Source of the DNA: CAVPCZ01 sp963779225
GTDB taxonomy: Bacteria > Bacteroidota > Ignavibacteria > UBA10030 > UBA6906
Length of the DNA: 64,000 nucleotides
Direction of reading: 5' to 3'
Assembly (NCBI GenBank): GCA_963779225.1
Contig: CAVZWW010000001.1
Span: 744,001-808,000, forward strand
Below are positions 62,768-64,000 of the stretch, piece after piece (the first letter of the stretch is position 1; every line of letters begins with the position of its first letter). The position numbers and the translations under genes are program-made. Below the pieces are notes generated by a model, which searched no databases, had not been told where the DNA came from, and saw only the letters and a list, made by a program, of their open reading frames with translations.

Positions 62768-63937
62768 ATGCCGAAATTCCAGGGTGTCGATTACTACAAC
62801 ACCGACGGACTGCTGACCGGGGACGAGTTGCTTGTCCGTAGCACGGTCAGACAGTTTGTGGATGACCAGGTTCTCCCGGTGATTGAAGGGCACTACCGTG
62901 CAGGCACATTCCCGCGCGAACTTGTCGGGAAGATGGCGGACCTCGGGCTCTTCGGGGCGACGCTGCCTGCCCGCTACGGGTGCGCCGAGATGAACAATGT
63001 GGCCTACGGCCTGGCCATGCAGGAACTGGAGCGGGGCGATAGCGCGGTCCGGAGTTTTGCCTCCGTACAGAGCTCTCTGGTGATGTATCCCATCTACGCC
63101 TTCGGGTCCGATGAGCAGAAGGAGCACTGGCTTCCCCGGCTCGCGAGCGGCGAGAAGATCGGATGCTTCGGTCTGACCGAGCCGGATTTCGGTTCAAACC
63201 CGGGCGGCATGATCACGCGGGCTGAGAAGAGCTCGGACGGATACGTGTTGAACGGTGCGAAGATGTGGATTACGAACGGCACCATCGCCGACGTGGCCGT
63301 CGTCTGGGCGAAGCTCGACGGGATTATCCGGGGCTTCCTTGTGGAGCGTGGGACCCGGGGGTTCACCGCACCGGAGATGAAAGGCAAACATTCCCTCCGC
63401 GCCTCCGTGACGTCCGAGCTCGTCTTCGACAACGTCCGGATTCCGGCTGCGAACATCCTCCCTCATGGCCAGGGCCTGAAACTCCCCCTGTCCTGTCTGA
63501 GTCAGGCGCGATACGGGATCGCCTGGGGTGCTGTGGGAGCGGCCATGGCCTGTTACGATGCCGCGCTGCAGTACGCAAAGAGCAGAATCCAGTTCGGAAA
63601 GCCCATCGCGGCGTTTCAACTGACGCAGGCCAAGCTGGCCGGGATGGTTTCCGAGATCACGAAGGCGCAGCTGCTGTGTGTGCAGCTCGGCCGGCTGAAA
63701 GACGCGGGAACCGTGCGTTTCCAGCAGATCTCTCTCGCCAAGAGGAACAATGTCTTTCAGGCGTTGGCCATCGCCCGTGACGCCAGGGGAATCCTCGGTG
63801 CCAACGGCATTCTGGACGAATACCCGGTGATGCGACATGCCGCGAACCTGGAATCGGTTATCACCTACGAAGGTTCTCACGAGATGCATACGCTGATTGT
63901 GGGCGAAGACATCACGGGGATTCCGGCGTATACCTGA
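62768..63937 (+). CDS. Acyl-CoA dehydrogenase, glutaryl-CoA dehydrogenase-like
   Basis: A 389-residue FAD enzyme. Marks: FGLTEPDFGSNPGGM and WITNGTIADVAVVWAK for FAD and substrate binding, ARYGIAWGAVGAAMACYDAALQYA in the C-terminal helical domain, and the catalytic base Glu368 in TYEGSHEMH, in the place and context found in glutaryl-CoA dehydrogenases (TYEGTHDIH). The Arg-rich contact segment and end (DITGIPAY) also fit that branch. It could decarboxylate glutaryl-CoA to crotonyl-CoA or act only as a dehydrogenase; the substrate is not proven. Confidence 0.92.
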   Translation: MPKFQGVDYYNTDGLLTGDELLVRSTVRQFVDDQVLPVIEGHYRAGTFPRELVGKMADLGLFGATLPARYGCAEMNNVAYGLAMQELERGDSAVRSFASVQSSLVMYPIYAFGSDEQKEHWLPRLASGEKIGCFGLTEPDFGSNPGGMITRAEKSSDGYVLNGAKMWITNGTIADVAVVWAKLDGIIRGFLVERGTRGFTAPEMKGKHSLRASVTSELVFDNVRIPAANILPHGQGLKLPLSCLSQARYGIAWGAVGAAMACYDAALQYAKSRIQFGKPIAAFQLTQAKLAGMVSEITKAQLLCVQLGRLKDAGTVRFQQISLAKRNNVFQALAIARDARGILGANGILDEYPVMRHAANLESVITYEGSHEMHTLIVGEDITGIPAYT

Positions 63938-63971
63938 GTTCTCCCATCCTCCCATTAGACAGGCCGCGCAC

Positions 63972-64000
63972 GTGACGGTTACCAAGATTATCGGAGAGGC
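63972..64000 (+). CDS. Possible start of another gene (truncated at the window edge)
   Basis: GTG at 63972 opens a frame (MTVTKIIGEA) that runs off the end. It lies 34 bases after the dehydrogenase stop. Too short to identify, and no clear ribosome-binding site is seen. Confidence 0.3.

Noticed and set aside
63972..64000. Dodecin gene (MTVTKII resembles the start of dodecins)
   Set aside because: Only nine codons are visible and the next residues (GEA) do not follow the dodecin pattern; kept as an unidentified partial gene.

Overview
The window is a GC-rich, gene-dense bacterial chromosome segment with about 60 protein genes, one RNase P RNA gene and no tRNA, rRNA, insertion sequence, prophage or CRISPR array that I can see. 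Two features suggest the FCB lineage, probably its Ignavibacteria/Chlorobiota side rather than a low-GC Bacteroidetes: an extracellular subtilase ending in a 'NYPNPFNPST' type A sorting domain (type IX secretion style), and a complex I operon with only the 11 membrane and connecting subunits. This lineage call is inference from gene content. Many promoters look like ordinary sigma-70 sites (TTGnnn, 17 bp, TAnnnT), and several fall so close to the start codon that the mRNA would be leaderless.

Layout. 1-2.5 kb: end of an unidentified gene, a two-gene lycopene cyclase (crtYc/crtYd), a VOC protein, and an SRPBCC/epimerase pair. 2.5-12 kb: an eight-gene block for succinyl-CoA to propionyl-CoA conversion (mutA, mutB, meaB, mce) ending in a biotin-dependent, sodium-pumping methylmalonyl-CoA decarboxylase (alpha, delta, biotin carrier, beta). 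12-18.6 kb: uppP, a receiver-like protein that has lost its phosphorylatable Asp, queC with a structured leader, class I fumarase, an acyl-CoA synthetase, and a small gene behind a sigma-54-like promoter. 18.6-29.4 kb: nuoABCDHIJKLMN without nuoEFG. 29.5-40.4 kb: coaX and birA on the minus strand, then dnaK, clpB, an isoaspartyl peptidase, an rRNA methyltransferase, a lipoprotein and a DUF58 protein. 40.5-46.7 kb: uvrA, then a stand-alone protease propeptide followed by the full subtilase. 46.8-60.7 kb is all minus strand: 3-methyladenine glycosylase, DUF3078 protein, mscL, an OmpA protein with calcium-binding repeats, a CoA-acylating aldehyde dehydrogenase, ruvB-ruvA-ruvC-yebC-recJ, rnpB, RNase HI-like, C4 zinc ribbon, Nif3-like protein with a leader ORF, and a receiver/histidine-phosphotransfer protein. 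60.9-64 kb: a single-domain response regulator, an NtrC-type activator, a glutaryl-CoA-type dehydrogenase and the start of one more gene.

How the parts fit. Fumarase, complex I, the mutase branch and the sodium pump are consistent with energy conservation from succinate or propionate metabolism, with BirA supplying biotinylation of the decarboxylase. The minus-strand block from recJ to ruvB is a recombination/repair operon, complemented by uvrA and the glycosylase. The sigma-54 activator at 61.3 kb and the sigma-54-like promoter at 18.25 kb may belong to one regulon, but nothing in the sequence links them directly.

No stretch above 300 bases lacks a gene. The largest empty gaps (12942-13234 and 50383-50638) show nothing I can assign; 31094-31367 is AT-rich and holds promoter and operator-like sequences. 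The observations I consider most unusual are the propeptide-only lipoprotein beside its protease, the leader ORFs with hairpins in front of queC and the Nif3 gene, the sigma-54-linked small gene, and the receiver-phosphotransfer protein without an ATPase domain.
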